Origin: a virus
Virus record (IMG/VR): IMGVR_UViG_3300033153_007620
Location: 1-59,687 of that record
DNA: 59,687 bases
Reading direction: 5' to 3' (one strand)
Positions 1 to 7,644 of the stretch are shown here, piece after piece. The notes beneath the pieces are model-generated. The model was not told where the DNA came from. It ran no database searches and saw only the letters and a list, made by a program, of their open reading frames with translations. How positions within the stretch are numbered: the first letter of the stretch is position 1; each line of letters starts with the position of its first letter. The translations under genes and the position numbers were made by a program.

Positions 1-757
1 TTAATAGTTCTGTGACCACTTTTGTTTGAATTTCTTCTGTGGGATATGCTGCTCTGCAATTCGGATCTCTTGAAATTGTTTCTGCAAAGGCACGAGCCTT
101 ACCAACATCTCCTAATTTTTCTAAAGCTTCTCTACTTATTGTAGTGTTTACTTTAATTTTCTTTTCTGGCAAAGGGGCATCTTTTGATGTACTCCCCTCT
201 AATGCCTTTAATGCTAAATCTATAGTAGTCTTTTTCCAGTTACTACCCAGAAAAGTTTGAATCACAGATCTTCCTATGGAAAGAGGTTGCCCCTCCTGCG
301 ACAATCCCTTTCCCATTGCCACATTAAATCCTTGTTCTTCATTGAACAAATCTCTACACCAATCATCTAATTTATGGTAATCTATATCTTTTGATTTGAT
401 ATGATCTTCAATAAAGGATTTTGCAGATTCCACAGTCTGGTTTATTACTCGCATATCTCGCCCATCAAACTCAAAATTCTCATCTGCCATTATCCTTAGC
501 ATAGTAATATCTGAAAGATCTTTAACAGGAACATCAATTTCCTCTATTTCTAACTCAGTGATGGCTCTAAGTCTATGGTGTCCGTATGCTAGCTGATATT
601 TGGTGCTGTCATCTGGATCTCGCCTAATTAATATGTTACTCCAGAAGCCCGTTTTATTTATCGATATCTTTAAAACCTCAATTTTGCGTTCATCCATGGG
701 ATAGTTGCTCAAATCTCTAAATGGATTTGAGTTTATGTCTTTTACCTTGACTCTCAT
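1..757 (-). CDS. ParB-like nuclease-domain protein, C-terminus off the window
   Basis: An open frame of 252 codons reads leftward from an ATG at 755-757 to the window edge with no stop. An AGGAGAAT SD lies just upstream. The first 90 residues look like the ParB/Srx fold: an N-terminal strand (MRVKVKDINSNPFR), then 'GFWSNILIRRD' and the diagnostic 'LAYGHHRLRA' segment, which corresponds to the GxxR nucleotide-binding box of ParB/Spo0J. Later residues are charged and helical. In phages, ParB-domain proteins are found as DNA-binding or regulatory factors and as nucleases; a partner ParA is not visible here. It is the last visible gene of a leftward operon with the 47-aa and KH genes. The domain assignment is good; the role is not inferable. 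Confidence 0.75.
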   Translation of the reverse strand, partial: MRVKVKDINSNPFRDLSNYPMDERKIEVLKISINKTGFWSNILIRRDPDDSTKYQLAYGHHRLRAITELEIEEIDVPVKDLSDITMLRIMADENFEFDGRDMRVINQTVESAKSFIEDHIKSKDIDYHKLDDWCRDLFNEEQGFNVAMGKGLSQEGQPLSIGRSVIQTFLGSNWKKTTIDLALKALEGSTSKDAPLPEKKIKVNTTISREALEKLGDVGKARAFAETISRDPNCRAAYPTEEIQTKVVTELL

Positions 758-777
758 TATATATTCTCCTTTTGTTT

Positions 778-921
778 TTAATTATCATTTCTATAATTAC
801 CAGAATACTTAAATATAATATATGCTTTTTGTGTTTCTTCCGAAAAATATCCATATCCAAGATTTTTAAAATTATAATCAAGATGATATTCTTTGCAGAA
901 TTTTTCAAATAATACTTTCAT
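778..921 (-). CDS. 47-aa hypothetical protein
   Basis: A short leftward frame starts at the ATG at 919-921, three bases from the TGA of the upstream KH gene (TGACATG), so it is probably translationally coupled. It encodes MKVLFEKFCKEYHLDYN... and ends in NYRNDN. The sequence is soluble and rich in aromatic residues (YHLDYNFKNLGYGYF), with no recognisable motif. Tight packing between two same-strand genes supports it as real. Function unknown. Confidence 0.55.
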   Translation of the reverse strand: MKVLFEKFCKEYHLDYNFKNLGYGYFSEETQKAYIIFKYSGNYRNDN

Positions 922-922
922 G

Positions 923-1243
923 TCAATACTGACCTCTGCTGTATTGAGTAATATCTAAAGGATACACTAATCCAGCAGCTATGTTTTCTTTGATGTCTAT
1001 TTTGATTCCTAACGATTTGCATATACCATCAATGATACTCCCCCTACTCCCTATAAATAATCCCGGTCGGCACATTGTGATTTCATACTTGAGCACTCCG
1101 ATTGTTCTTATATCAGTTATATTCAGAGTGTTTAAAAGTCTGTATGTAGAGTTTAAAGCCTCATCATATTCCTTAGTCTCTAACTCTAATGAAAGAAAAT
1201 AATTTCCTATATCCATTAAAACTCTTTTCTCTTTATCAGTCAT
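923..1243 (-). CDS. Small KH-domain (RNA-binding) protein
   Basis: A 106-aa protein. The segment at about residues 56-85, 'CRPGLFIGSRGSIIDGICK', resembles the KH core seen in ribosomal protein S3 and other KH proteins (RPG-x-x-IG-x-x-G-x-x-I), with the GxxG nucleic-acid loop (GSRG) intact. The N-terminal half is predicted helical and the tail is short, so this is one KH fold with little else. A strong promoter (1271-1299) and an AAGGAG SD precede it. It is the first gene of the leftward operon. The KH call rests on motif recognition. Single-stranded RNA or DNA binding is the family expectation; the target is unknown. It would be a reasonable candidate to test against the structured leaders found elsewhere in this genome. 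Confidence 0.6.
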   Translation of the reverse strand: MTDKEKRVLMDIGNYFLSLELETKEYDEALNSTYRLLNTLNITDIRTIGVLKYEITMCRPGLFIGSRGSIIDGICKSLGIKIDIKENIAAGLVYPLDITQYSRGQY

Positions 1244-1270
1244 CTTATCTCCTTTTTTATTATATAATTA

Positions 1271-1299
1271 ATAATAACACAGAATGGATGATTTGTCAA
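1271..1299 (-). promoter_or_regulatory. sigma70-type promoter for the KH operon
   Basis: On the minus strand, TTGACA (1294-1299) is followed after exactly 17 bp by TATTAT (1271-1276), with TGT directly before the -10 (extended -10). It lies about 30 bp upstream of the KH start codon. Confidence 0.75.
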
Positions 1300-1400
1300 G
1301 TGTTTATTTCTAAATTATTTTACTATTTTTATTTTAATTTGTTCTGTGTATTTCGATGCGTAAATTTACCCACCGAATTCTATTCTCTCCTTTAATTAGT

Positions 1401-1429
1401 ATTATAGTATAGAATACATGTTATGTCAA
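1401..1429 (-). promoter_or_regulatory. Second leftward promoter, with an SD but no clear gene
   Basis: On the minus strand, TTGACA (1424-1429), 17 bp, TATAAT (1401-1406) is a consensus promoter. It is followed by an AAAGGAGAG SD-like stretch but only a 14-codon GTG frame before the next promoter begins at 1299. It may add transcription to the KH operon or mark a lost leader gene. Confidence 0.6.
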
Positions 1430-1507
1430 GCGAATTCTTTCTTTCCTTATAATATGTGTGTTGAAAACTGGGTATACGTGGTATACTTAAAGTAAGGAGA
1501 AATAAAA

Positions 1508-1822
1508 ATGAATGAAGAAAAAGGTAGAATTTGTTCTAAATGCAATACATGGAAACCGTATGGTGAATTCCATAAAAGAAAAGATTCTAAAACTGGATAC
1601 AGAGCTGATTGCAAAAGTTGTACTAAAATTAAAAAGGCAGAATATTATAATGATAACAAGGACATTATAAAAGAAAGACATTCAGAGTATTATCAGCAAA
1701 ATAAAGATAAACTTAATAATAATGCAATTGAATACTATAAATTGCATAGAGAAGATGTAAGAATGCAGCAGGCTGAATACTACAAAAGTAGAAAGGAGAT
1801 ATATAATGGGAAGGAAGAGTAA
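1508..1822 (+). CDS. Truncated zinc-finger fragment of the HNH family
   Basis: 104 aa with a good SD (AAGGAG). Residues 8-40 form one treble-clef style zinc knuckle (C-S-K-C ... C-K-S-C). The rest is a charged, repetitive helical linker in which 'EYYxxNKD' recurs three times. Both parts match pieces of the next gene, which has several such knuckles and the same style of linker before its nuclease domain. This frame has no nuclease domain and its 3' end overlaps the ATG of the next gene by 17 nt. It looks like a truncated copy or detached N-terminus of an HNH homing endonuclease. It could still bind DNA. No other function is suggested. Confidence 0.7.
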   Translation: MNEEKGRICSKCNTWKPYGEFHKRKDSKTGYRADCKSCTKIKKAEYYNDNKDIIKERHSEYYQQNKDKLNNNAIEYYKLHREDVRMQQAEYYKSRKEIYNGKEE

Positions 1823-3155
1823 AGGGAAAGTAGATGAACATGGGAAAGAATGTACTAAATGTGGGATTTACAAATTATATCCTGAATTTAGTAAACGAAA
1901 ATTAGGTATAAATGGGTACAAAAGTATATGTAAAGTATGCGATAATAAAATCCGCACAGAAAAAAGAAGAGCTAAGGGTATTGAAGCAAAGATAGTACAT
2001 AAACCGGAAGATAAAAAGCGCAAATGTAACTATTGTGGTGAGTACAAATTATATCCTGAATTTGCTAAAAAGAAAGGTGGTGTGAATGGTTATACCAGCA
2101 GATGTAAATTATGCCTAAATAAAATCCAAAATGAAAAAAATAAACAAAATAAAATTGAAACAGAACCAGAATACAAGATAGATGAGGGTGGTAGGGAATG
2201 CGTCATATGTCATGAGTATCAGTTGTGGGATGGTTTTTATAAATCTAAAACTGGCATAAATGGACATGAAAGCCGATGTAAAGTTTGCCTAAAAGAACAA
2301 AGAAGAGCTAAAGGAATTAAAGTAAAACCAGAATATAGAATAGATGAGCACGGAAGAGAGTGTACTTGTTGTGGTAAGTATAGGCTGAAGGAAGTATTTA
2401 GTAAAAAGAAAGACAGTGCGAATGGACATGCAAGTAGGTGTAAAATTTGTGTAGCAGAACAAAAGAAAAAATATAATAAAGAGCACAAAGAAGAGATGTC
2501 TAAAAGTAATAAAAAATATCGTGAAGAACATAAAGAAGAGCTAGCAGAATATAATAAAGAATGGTATAAAGATAATAAAGAACATATAGCAGAATATGGT
2601 AAAACTCGGTATGAAGAAAATAAAGAATACATATTAGAACGACAGAAAAAGTATGAGAAAAAGAATAGAGAAAAAACAAATGAACGCAATAGAGGAAGAT
2701 ATAAAAATGATCCAGAATTTAAATTATCAAGCAATCTTCGTAGTAGAGTAGGTATGGCGTTAAGTGCCCAAAATGCCAAAAAGTTCCACCACACAATGGA
2801 TCTTATAGGATGTAGTCCAGCGTTTTTAATGAGTCATCTCAATGATAATCCTAATGGCTTGAAATTCAAAGATGTTAGTATGCATGGGAATCATAATGAT
2901 CACATCCTTGCTTGTGCAAATTTCAACCTGCATGACACATTAGAACGGTTTATCTGTTTCAACTGGAGAAACCTACAATTATTAAAATCTGGTGATAATG
3001 GTACAAAAGGAACAATATTACCAAATAACGCCAAAGAATTGTATAACGAAATAAAAGACAATGTATTGAAAGACCACCCAGAACTAAAACATTTAAGTAA
3101 ATCATGGGATGTTTGGTGTAATAACATAGGTCAAAAGAAAGATAAGCTAAAATAA
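1806..3155 (+). CDS. HNH-type homing endonuclease with four zinc knuckles
   Basis: 449 aa. Four repeats of about 55 residues (consensus G-[RK]-E-C-x-x-C-G-x-Y-K-L ... C-K-x-C) fill residues 10-215 and should form treble-clef zinc fingers that contact DNA. A charged helical linker with repeated EHKEE/NKEH units follows. The C-terminal 150 residues match the nuclease domain of the genes at 26886, 29991 and 39456: 'GLKFKD', a D-H-I box, and 'FNWRNLQLL'. The catalytic box differs from its relatives: where they read VDHIIPC, this one has an insertion and reads NDHILAC, so activity may be altered. The start overlaps the preceding fragment. It is a free-standing endonuclease lying between regulatory genes. 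Confidence 0.85.
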   Translation: MGRKSKGKVDEHGKECTKCGIYKLYPEFSKRKLGINGYKSICKVCDNKIRTEKRRAKGIEAKIVHKPEDKKRKCNYCGEYKLYPEFAKKKGGVNGYTSRCKLCLNKIQNEKNKQNKIETEPEYKIDEGGRECVICHEYQLWDGFYKSKTGINGHESRCKVCLKEQRRAKGIKVKPEYRIDEHGRECTCCGKYRLKEVFSKKKDSANGHASRCKICVAEQKKKYNKEHKEEMSKSNKKYREEHKEELAEYNKEWYKDNKEHIAEYGKTRYEENKEYILERQKKYEKKNREKTNERNRGRYKNDPEFKLSSNLRSRVGMALSAQNAKKFHHTMDLIGCSPAFLMSHLNDNPNGLKFKDVSMHGNHNDHILACANFNLHDTLERFICFNWRNLQLLKSGDNGTKGTILPNNAKELYNEIKDNVLKDHPELKHLSKSWDVWCNNIGQKKDKLK

Positions 3156-3200
3156 AGGGGTACCAATTAAGACATCCCCTTTTCACATTCTAATGTTATT

Positions 3201-4316
3201 TCAGATTATCTTGCTCTTTTGAATTCTTAAAATTTCCTTTGTGGTTGGAAACAAGTGTATGTTGTGTTTTGTAATGAGATCCTTATTGAAGGCCTCAAAA
3301 ATTTTGTTGCTTTTATTAAAACTTAAGAAACCACTTTTTCTGCTTCCAGCAGTAGTAGTTGCTTCTATAAACGTAAGAAATTCAAATATAAAAGTATTGA
3401 AGTTTGTAATCTTCTCACGATAAATTTTCCGCCATGAATACAACTCATCCAATAACACTTCTCGTTGAATTCTGTACTTTTTATGTGTTCTCAGAATATT
3501 CTTCTGGATTTCCAGCTTCTCATTTGCGGTTGCTTCTCCTGTGACTGACAAAATTTTATAAGCTCGGCGTAAAACAGTTGCGGAAATATTCAGATCCTTT
3601 ATATCATCCATCGTAGTTCTTACTTTTAACACGCCATGTTTATATACATTAAAGTATTCAGAATGTCCACCTTTATACGATGTAAAAAAATTGCTTAATG
3701 ATTTTGGAAGACCACTCTTTGTTTCAGGTTTATAAGCAGGATCGAATTTAAACATATATTGTTCAATAATAGATTCTATCTCAGATAAGGTGAATTTTGT
3801 AGCAGTATCTTTCCATTCAGCTTTATTTCCTGTTAGTAAATCATCTATATAAGAAAGGATCTGAGAAATGGTTTTAGTTTGAATTTCCCCATATGGTTTA
3901 ATAGCGTGAGTTGAAGTCTGTTTAAAAGAATTCCAGTGGTGTATAATTTGTGTTGCTCTAAAGTATTGATCATGGGTGTATTTTGGTTTATACTCTTTAT
4001 CATTTACTACCATAATTCCCTTTTTGGTTAAAAGGTATGAATAGGTATTCTGGCTAAACAGGTCCTTATCTTCTACTTTAGATAGAAACCCATCAGTTAA
4101 TAATTTTTCCAGAGTAGATCTCACATTCCTTCTATTATTAAATAATGCAGGAAATCTTTCATATAGAAATGTGGCAGATGAATGTTCTTTTGTTTTATCT
4201 ATTTCTTTTAATAGGATAAACTCAAGGATACCTATCTTATTTTTCAGTAGTATTTCTTGATTAATTTTGATTGTTATAAATTCAGATGTATTGTCCTTTT
4301 CTGTAGAATATATCAT
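3201..4316 (-). CDS. Winged-helix protein, possible replication protein
   Basis: 371 aa, leftward, with a good SD (AAGGAG). Residues 20-105 read like a winged helix-turn-helix: three helices then a beta hairpin ending in 'SYLLTKKGIMVV'. The remainder is mostly helical and basic, with no Walker motif and no nuclease or primase signature. Together with the next leftward gene, also winged-helix, and the GC-richer non-coding stretch at 5405-5593, the context would fit an initiator or replisome-loading protein. That is inference from position and fold only; a transcriptional regulator is equally possible. The sequence converges on the HNH gene ending at 3155. Confidence 0.6.
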   Translation of the reverse strand: MIYSTEKDNTSEFITIKINQEILLKNKIGILEFILLKEIDKTKEHSSATFLYERFPALFNNRRNVRSTLEKLLTDGFLSKVEDKDLFSQNTYSYLLTKKGIMVVNDKEYKPKYTHDQYFRATQIIHHWNSFKQTSTHAIKPYGEIQTKTISQILSYIDDLLTGNKAEWKDTATKFTLSEIESIIEQYMFKFDPAYKPETKSGLPKSLSNFFTSYKGGHSEYFNVYKHGVLKVRTTMDDIKDLNISATVLRRAYKILSVTGEATANEKLEIQKNILRTHKKYRIQREVLLDELYSWRKIYREKITNFNTFIFEFLTFIEATTTAGSRKSGFLSFNKSNKIFEAFNKDLITKHNIHLFPTTKEILRIQKSKII

Positions 4317-4545
4317 TTCTTTTCTCCTTTGTACAGTATGTACTTCATATATTCAGTTGTATTATATCCTGCTGAATAAAATCTTAGAAAGCTCCGTTGT
4401 TGTTTTTCAGGATTTATCCTGAGGAACCATACTGAGAAACGAATGATATCAACTTGTTTGATTCATGAGTTTCGAATGTATGCTTATTATAGTATTCCTT
4501 ATTAGTACCCTAGAGCCTTTGGGTCTACCATATTTTGTATAGCCA

Positions 4546-4932
4546 TTATTGCCCTTTCACTGGGAAAATATACAGATCTTTAGTCGTATCTGCTATATGA
4601 AAAAATACACGCTTCCTCCCGTCTCCCTGTTCTATAAAACGATCAATTAAACCCAAAGCATCCAGATCTTTCAAATCCTTCTTTAGCATTTTCGTTGTGT
4701 AATGAGTCCCTTTCAATCTTTTCAATATCACTGAATAACTAATCCACTTGTATAATTTTCCTCCCATTGTAAACTTGTCCGAATTCCTATAGAAATTGCT
4801 TATCTGAATAATTATCTTCAATACTAACAATTGTCGCACTTCTATTTTGAATGGGAGTTCTTCTAATTTACTACAAACAAAACCTTCTATGTTTTGTTCA
4901 ATCTGTTGCTCCTGTTTCTTTTTTGCTTGCAT
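4546..4932 (-). CDS. Small winged-helix DNA-binding protein
   Basis: 128 aa, leftward, AAGGAGG SD and its own promoter at 4951-4979. Residues 30-125 fit a winged helix: a helix (QLLVLKIIIQISNFY), 'SYSVILKRLKG', a recognition-like helix (TTKMLKKDLKDLDALGLIDRF), and a wing (QGDGRKRVFFHI). The N-terminus is Gln/Lys rich. The arrangement resembles helix-turn-helix domains of replication initiators and of phage transcription regulators. No partner can be identified. The downstream gap of about 230 nt before the 371-aa gene holds short inverted repeats (for example CAGGAT/ATCCTG) but no gene. Confidence 0.6.
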   Translation of the reverse strand: MQAKKKQEQQIEQNIEGFVCSKLEELPFKIEVRQLLVLKIIIQISNFYRNSDKFTMGGKLYKWISYSVILKRLKGTHYTTKMLKKDLKDLDALGLIDRFIEQGDGRKRVFFHIADTTKDLYIFPVKGQ

Positions 4933-4950
4933 ATTTGCCTCCTTCTACCA

Positions 4951-4979
4951 AGACTAACACAGTATATTAAATGTATCAA
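4951..4979 (-). promoter_or_regulatory. Promoter for the small winged-helix gene
   Basis: On the minus strand, TTGATA (4974-4979), 17 bp, TAGTCT (4951-4956) with TGT immediately before the -10. Same architecture as the other extended -10 promoters of this genome, but with a poorer -10. Confidence 0.55.
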
Positions 4980-4993
4980 GCTTTTTCTTTCAT

Positions 4994-5347
4994 CTAAAAC
5001 TCCCATGCCCATCGCCTTTCATCAAAGTAATAAAACATATACACTAAATTCTGACAATTATTTCCATTGCTTTTATTTGTATAAGCCCATACTAGTGGAA
5101 AATATAAACTATTTGTATTTTCATAAAAAGATGTTCCGAAATTTTCTATTTTCAAAGTTTTATATGTAGAAGACATAACTCCACAGTCATCTTTAAAATC
5201 CTGATCACTTTCCACAGTAAGTTTAGTTCCCTTATTACTTGTACCAATACTAAAGGTTACTTGCTTTCCAATCATATCTGAAATAATACCATTCAGTTCT
5301 TCCCAGTCTGCATTCTCTATAATTCCTTTTACTAATGTTTCATTCAT
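4994..5347 (-). CDS. 117-aa hypothetical protein
   Basis: Leftward frame with an AAGGAG SD and a near-consensus promoter at 5376-5404. The protein is acidic at its N-terminus (ENADWEELNGIISDMIG). It then has alternating strands (QVTFSIGTSNKGTKLTVESDQ ... TYKTLKIENFGTSF) and ends in aromatic residues (YYFDERRWAWEF). No family recognised. The compact alpha/beta make-up, with no Cys or membrane segment, is compatible with a small early regulatory or host-directed protein, but nothing proves this. Confidence 0.65.
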   Translation of the reverse strand: MNETLVKGIIENADWEELNGIISDMIGKQVTFSIGTSNKGTKLTVESDQDFKDDCGVMSSTYKTLKIENFGTSFYENTNSLYFPLVWAYTNKSNGNNCQNLVYMFYYFDERRWAWEF

Positions 5348-5375
5348 TTATATCTCCTTATTTAATATATTAACT

Positions 5376-5404
5376 ACTATAACACACCAGAATTATTTTG
5401 TCAA
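5376..5404 (-). promoter_or_regulatory. Promoter for the 117-aa gene
   Basis: On the minus strand, TTGACA (5399-5404), 17 bp, TATAGT (5376-5381), preceded by TGT (extended -10). Confidence 0.75.
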
Positions 5405-5593
5405 GAGAATTCTATAAAAACATTAGTAAGGGTACCCTACAAATAACCACACCCCCCATAGCATTACCTCTGAAAGTATCACAACGTACCCTACTGAATA
5501 GGGGTATCATATCTTAAGGGACCCCCTATCCTCCCCCATTCCCCACATATTCCCCACATAACCTACTATTCCCACAATCACTAAATAAAAGAC
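5405..5593. other. GC-richer non-coding stretch between divergent promoters
   Basis: About 190 nt without a gene, between the leftward promoter at 5376-5404 and the rightward one at 5594-5622. It holds several related C- or G-rich words: GGGTACCCTAC at about 5419, CGTACCCTACTG at about 5485, TAGGGGTATC just after it, and runs such as GGGACCCCCT and CCCCCATTCCCC. The TACCCTA/TAGGGGTA pair is a near inverted repeat. The composition is unlike its AT-rich surroundings. It could be a replication origin or a multi-site operator; no experiment or comparison backs either here. Confidence 0.35.
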
Positions 5594-5622
5594 TTGACAG
5601 ATTCCTGATATCATGCTATACT
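5594..5622 (+). promoter_or_regulatory. Strong rightward promoter
   Basis: TTGACA (5594-5599), 17 bp, TATACT (5617-5622), with TGC directly before the -10. Drives the helix-turn-helix gene at 5661. Confidence 0.8.
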
Positions 5623-5660
5623 ATATATAATCTCAAATAAAAAACAAAAGGATCTCAACA

Positions 5661-6095
5661 ATGAACGAATATAAGGCAATATACATAGATTTAGAAAAGG
5701 ACAATCTCATTTCTCTACAAGAACTAGCACAAATACTTTCAGTATCCATAAATGAACTAAGGGATATCTGTCGTGAAAAGAACGTAGGAAAGATCACTGC
5801 CGACGGAAATATCTTTATTGACAATAATATCATTGATTTCTTCGATGGGGATTTATATATGTTAAAAATCTATGTTGAACACAAAAATATAGAAGATGAA
5901 GTGCTTGAGTATATAAAGGCACATGACAAGACAACCGTAATAAAAATTGCCAATGATACGAATCTGGGGCGTGAAGTGGTGCAACGTATTTTAGTAGTGC
6001 TTACTTGGAAATATCCAGAGCTGTGGGAGATGTCTATTGGTAAGACCGATTTTCTATTTTATGGGAGTGAAAAATATGTTGACAGTGGAAGCTAA
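5661..6095 (+). CDS. Putative helix-turn-helix regulator
   Basis: 144 aa. Residues 15-60 (LISLQELAQILSVSINEL ... GKITADGNIFIDNNIIDFF) look like an excisionase- or MerR-like helix-turn-helix followed by a wing. Residues 75-125 (EVLEYIKAHDKTTVIKIAN ... REVVQRILVVLTW) look like a second winged helix. Two DNA-binding folds in tandem and a strong dedicated promoter at the head of the rightward transcription unit suggest a phage regulator. It is a candidate to recognise the palindromes of the three modules at 7.9, 8.9 and 9.7 kb, but that is a guess. SD is AAAGGAT, moderate. Confidence 0.6.
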   Translation: MNEYKAIYIDLEKDNLISLQELAQILSVSINELRDICREKNVGKITADGNIFIDNNIIDFFDGDLYMLKIYVEHKNIEDEVLEYIKAHDKTTVIKIANDTNLGREVVQRILVVLTWKYPELWEMSIGKTDFLFYGSEKYVDSGS

Positions 6096-6389
6096 ATTTT
6101 CTTAAAGTATTGCTGACGGCGAGGGAGAAAATAAAAATACCGGAGGGAGCCTCAACACATCATAAATGGTGCTCTCAAAGTATTCAAAAATCCCCCATTT
6201 TTAAAATGGAACGCAATATATTCCTGAATTCGCAAAAATTGTATAGACGTGTTCCCCTCGTTCCCTGCAATAAAATACAGTTAACATTTGTCTTTTCAAC
6301 CTTTACTTTATATTAATCTTATAACTAAAATTAGTCAATAGAAATAAAAAAGAATTCCATTATTCAGGAATTCCTTTTATTTTAATAAA
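6096..6389. terminator. Gap with a probable bidirectional terminator near 6350-6377
   Basis: No convincing gene in this gap. Near its right end an inverted repeat GAATTCC (6353-6359) / GGAATTC (6368-6374) is flanked by A-runs on the left and T-runs on the right. A hairpin in either direction would therefore be followed by a U tract. It sits exactly between the convergent genes ending at 6095 and 6390. A second small inverted repeat, CCATTTT/AAAATGG, lies near 6195-6210. Confidence 0.6.
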
Positions 6390-6653
6390 TTAATTATTTA
6401 TCCCTTTTACATGCTTATAAAAAATAGACATAATCACATAATATATTCTTTTAATCTTTTTATCATCTTCTCTCCATAATAAACGCGTGAGTTCATTCCT
6501 TGTATTCCTAAAAATTTGATTCAATCTTTTAATTTCTTTTTTTTGATTCCTTATTTTAGTGTTAAGTACATTTTTAGAATTAATATATAATTCTATTAAT
6601 TCAATTTTTTCTAATTTATTTAAATTCTCAATAGTCCTATTATCAATATTCAT
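6390..6653 (-). CDS. 87-aa basic coiled-coil-like protein
   Basis: Leftward frame with an AAGGGG SD; that form also precedes the rightward genes of the AT-rich island. The protein is very rich in Lys, Asn, Ile and Arg, with helical heptad character in residues 5-60 (NLNKLEKIELIELYINSK ... KKEIKRLNQIFRNTRNELTRLL). No domain recognised. A plausible promoter, TTGACT (6705-6710), 17 bp, ATTATT (6682-6687) on the minus strand, precedes it. It is the only leftward gene of the island. Confidence 0.6.
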   Translation of the reverse strand: MNIDNRTIENLNKLEKIELIELYINSKNVLNTKIRNQKKEIKRLNQIFRNTRNELTRLLWREDDKKIKRIYYVIMSIFYKHVKGINN

Positions 6654-6755
6654 AATTTCCCCTTTTAATATAATATACCTTAATAATAATCATTTTATAG
6701 TAATAGTCAAGATATATATTAATTTATATGTCTTTTTTATTTTTTGTTTATTTGC

Positions 6756-6794
6756 TTGACAATATTTAAAAAAGGAATTAACTTTCTATTATAT
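6756..6794 (+). promoter_or_regulatory. Probable promoter at the start of the AT-rich island
   Basis: TTGACA at 6756-6761, followed by AT-rich DNA. At 17 bp spacing the -10 would be TAACTT (6779-6784); TATTAT further down (6787-6792) is better but too far. The leader then reads TATATTAAATTAAGGGG, shared with the genes at 7283 and 7645. Confidence 0.45.
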
Positions 6795-6814
6795 TAAATT
6801 AAGGGGAAAATTTT

Positions 6815-7234
6815 ATGTTACAATTATTACAATTGGATTATCAGAGCACTATAAATTGTATTAAAAATGAAATTCAATCAGATATAACAAAATTATGTGA
6901 TCAAACCGGAATGTCATTTTTTGCAGGCATGGGATATTATGGGATCATTACTGGAATCAGGTATCCACATCAAAATGATTGTTTATCTTTAGATTATAAT
7001 AATCTCAAAAATTTGGATTTTAAGAGTTATTTATTAGATAAAAATATTTTTCATTCTGAAGAAATTTTAATCAGAAATAAAAAATTAAAATATTTATATA
7101 AAAATTGGTTACCATTTTTAAAATTAGTGAATGAAATTCAAACTGAAATAAATCAGCCGTTTTTAATATCATTGATAGAAAATGATTATAGAAATCAAAA
7201 TATTTTAGTTGAGGATTTTTATATTAGAGATTGA
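6815..7234 (+). CDS. 139-aa hypothetical protein
   Basis: Good SD (AAGGGG). The protein begins with a helix containing LQLLQLDYQSTINCIKNEI and has a central Gly/aromatic segment 'GMSFFAGMGYYGIITGIRYP', then long charged helices. No signal peptide and no recognised family. Codon use is extremely AT-biased (AAA, ATA, AAT, TTA dominate), as throughout 6.4-11.9 kb. The TGA stop overlaps the -35 of the promoter for the next gene. Confidence 0.65.
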   Translation: MLQLLQLDYQSTINCIKNEIQSDITKLCDQTGMSFFAGMGYYGIITGIRYPHQNDCLSLDYNNLKNLDFKSYLLDKNIFHSEEILIRNKKLKYLYKNWLPFLKLVNEIQTEINQPFLISLIENDYRNQNILVEDFYIRD

Positions 7235-7260
7235 CATTATTTTAATAATAATGATAATAT
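7231..7260 (+). promoter_or_regulatory. Promoter overlapping the stop codon of the 139-aa gene
   Basis: TTGACA (7231-7236) overlaps the TGA stop at 7232-7234. An 18 bp spacer of pure A/T plus one G leads to TAATAT, then AAATTAAGGGG as SD leader for the gene at 7283. Confidence 0.6.
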
Positions 7261-7282
7261 AAATTAAGGGGATAAAAAAAAT

Positions 7283-7618
7283 ATGAAAAAAATTAGATTG
7301 CAGGGAAAAACAGAAATTAGAAATAGATTGATAAAAAATTATAAATTCAGCATTACCGATCAACTAAATACTTTAGCTATTTATAATGATGGTGCATTTT
7401 ATTTTTATCAGAATTCGGAGTGTATAAGATCACAAATTTTGAGCAGCAGTGTAAGAAATATTTTAAATTCATTAGTTGCTATAGATTATGGACAAGGAAA
7501 TTTAAAATCATTTAATAAAAATATTACTAAAATGTTTAATGAGATTGACACGTTTTTAAATAGTGACTATGATGAAAATATATATTATTCAATTTATCAA
7601 TTGATTGATAGTATGTAA
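7283..7618 (+). CDS. 111-aa hypothetical protein
   Basis: Starts ATGAAAAAAATT behind the SD AAGGGG. The basic N-terminus (KKIRLQGKTEIRNRLIKNYK) is followed by strands 'NTLAIYNDGAFYFYQNSECIR' and helical repeats. No recognised family. It probably shares a transcript with the next gene, 26 nt downstream, which carries the same ATTAAATTAAGGGG leader. Confidence 0.6.
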   Translation: MKKIRLQGKTEIRNRLIKNYKFSITDQLNTLAIYNDGAFYFYQNSECIRSQILSSSVRNILNSLVAIDYGQGNLKSFNKNITKMFNEIDTFLNSDYDENIYYSIYQLIDSM

Positions 7619-7644
7619 ACTATATTAAATTAAGGGGGATAAAA

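Noticed and set aside
717-908. Leftward frame of 63 codons in the ParB/47-aa region
   Set aside because: It overlaps the ParB-like gene and the 47-aa gene in another frame, has no SD and reads as low-complexity Ile/Lys.
2237-2794. Leftward 185-codon frame inside the HNH gene
   Set aside because: Antisense shadow of a Lys/Glu-rich repeat gene, giving an artificial Leu/Phe/Ser sequence; the same holds for the other antisense frames within repeat and tail genes.
6110-6316. Rightward TTG frame of 68 codons
   Set aside because: Poor start context, composition not protein-like, and it runs through two inverted repeats in a non-coding gap.
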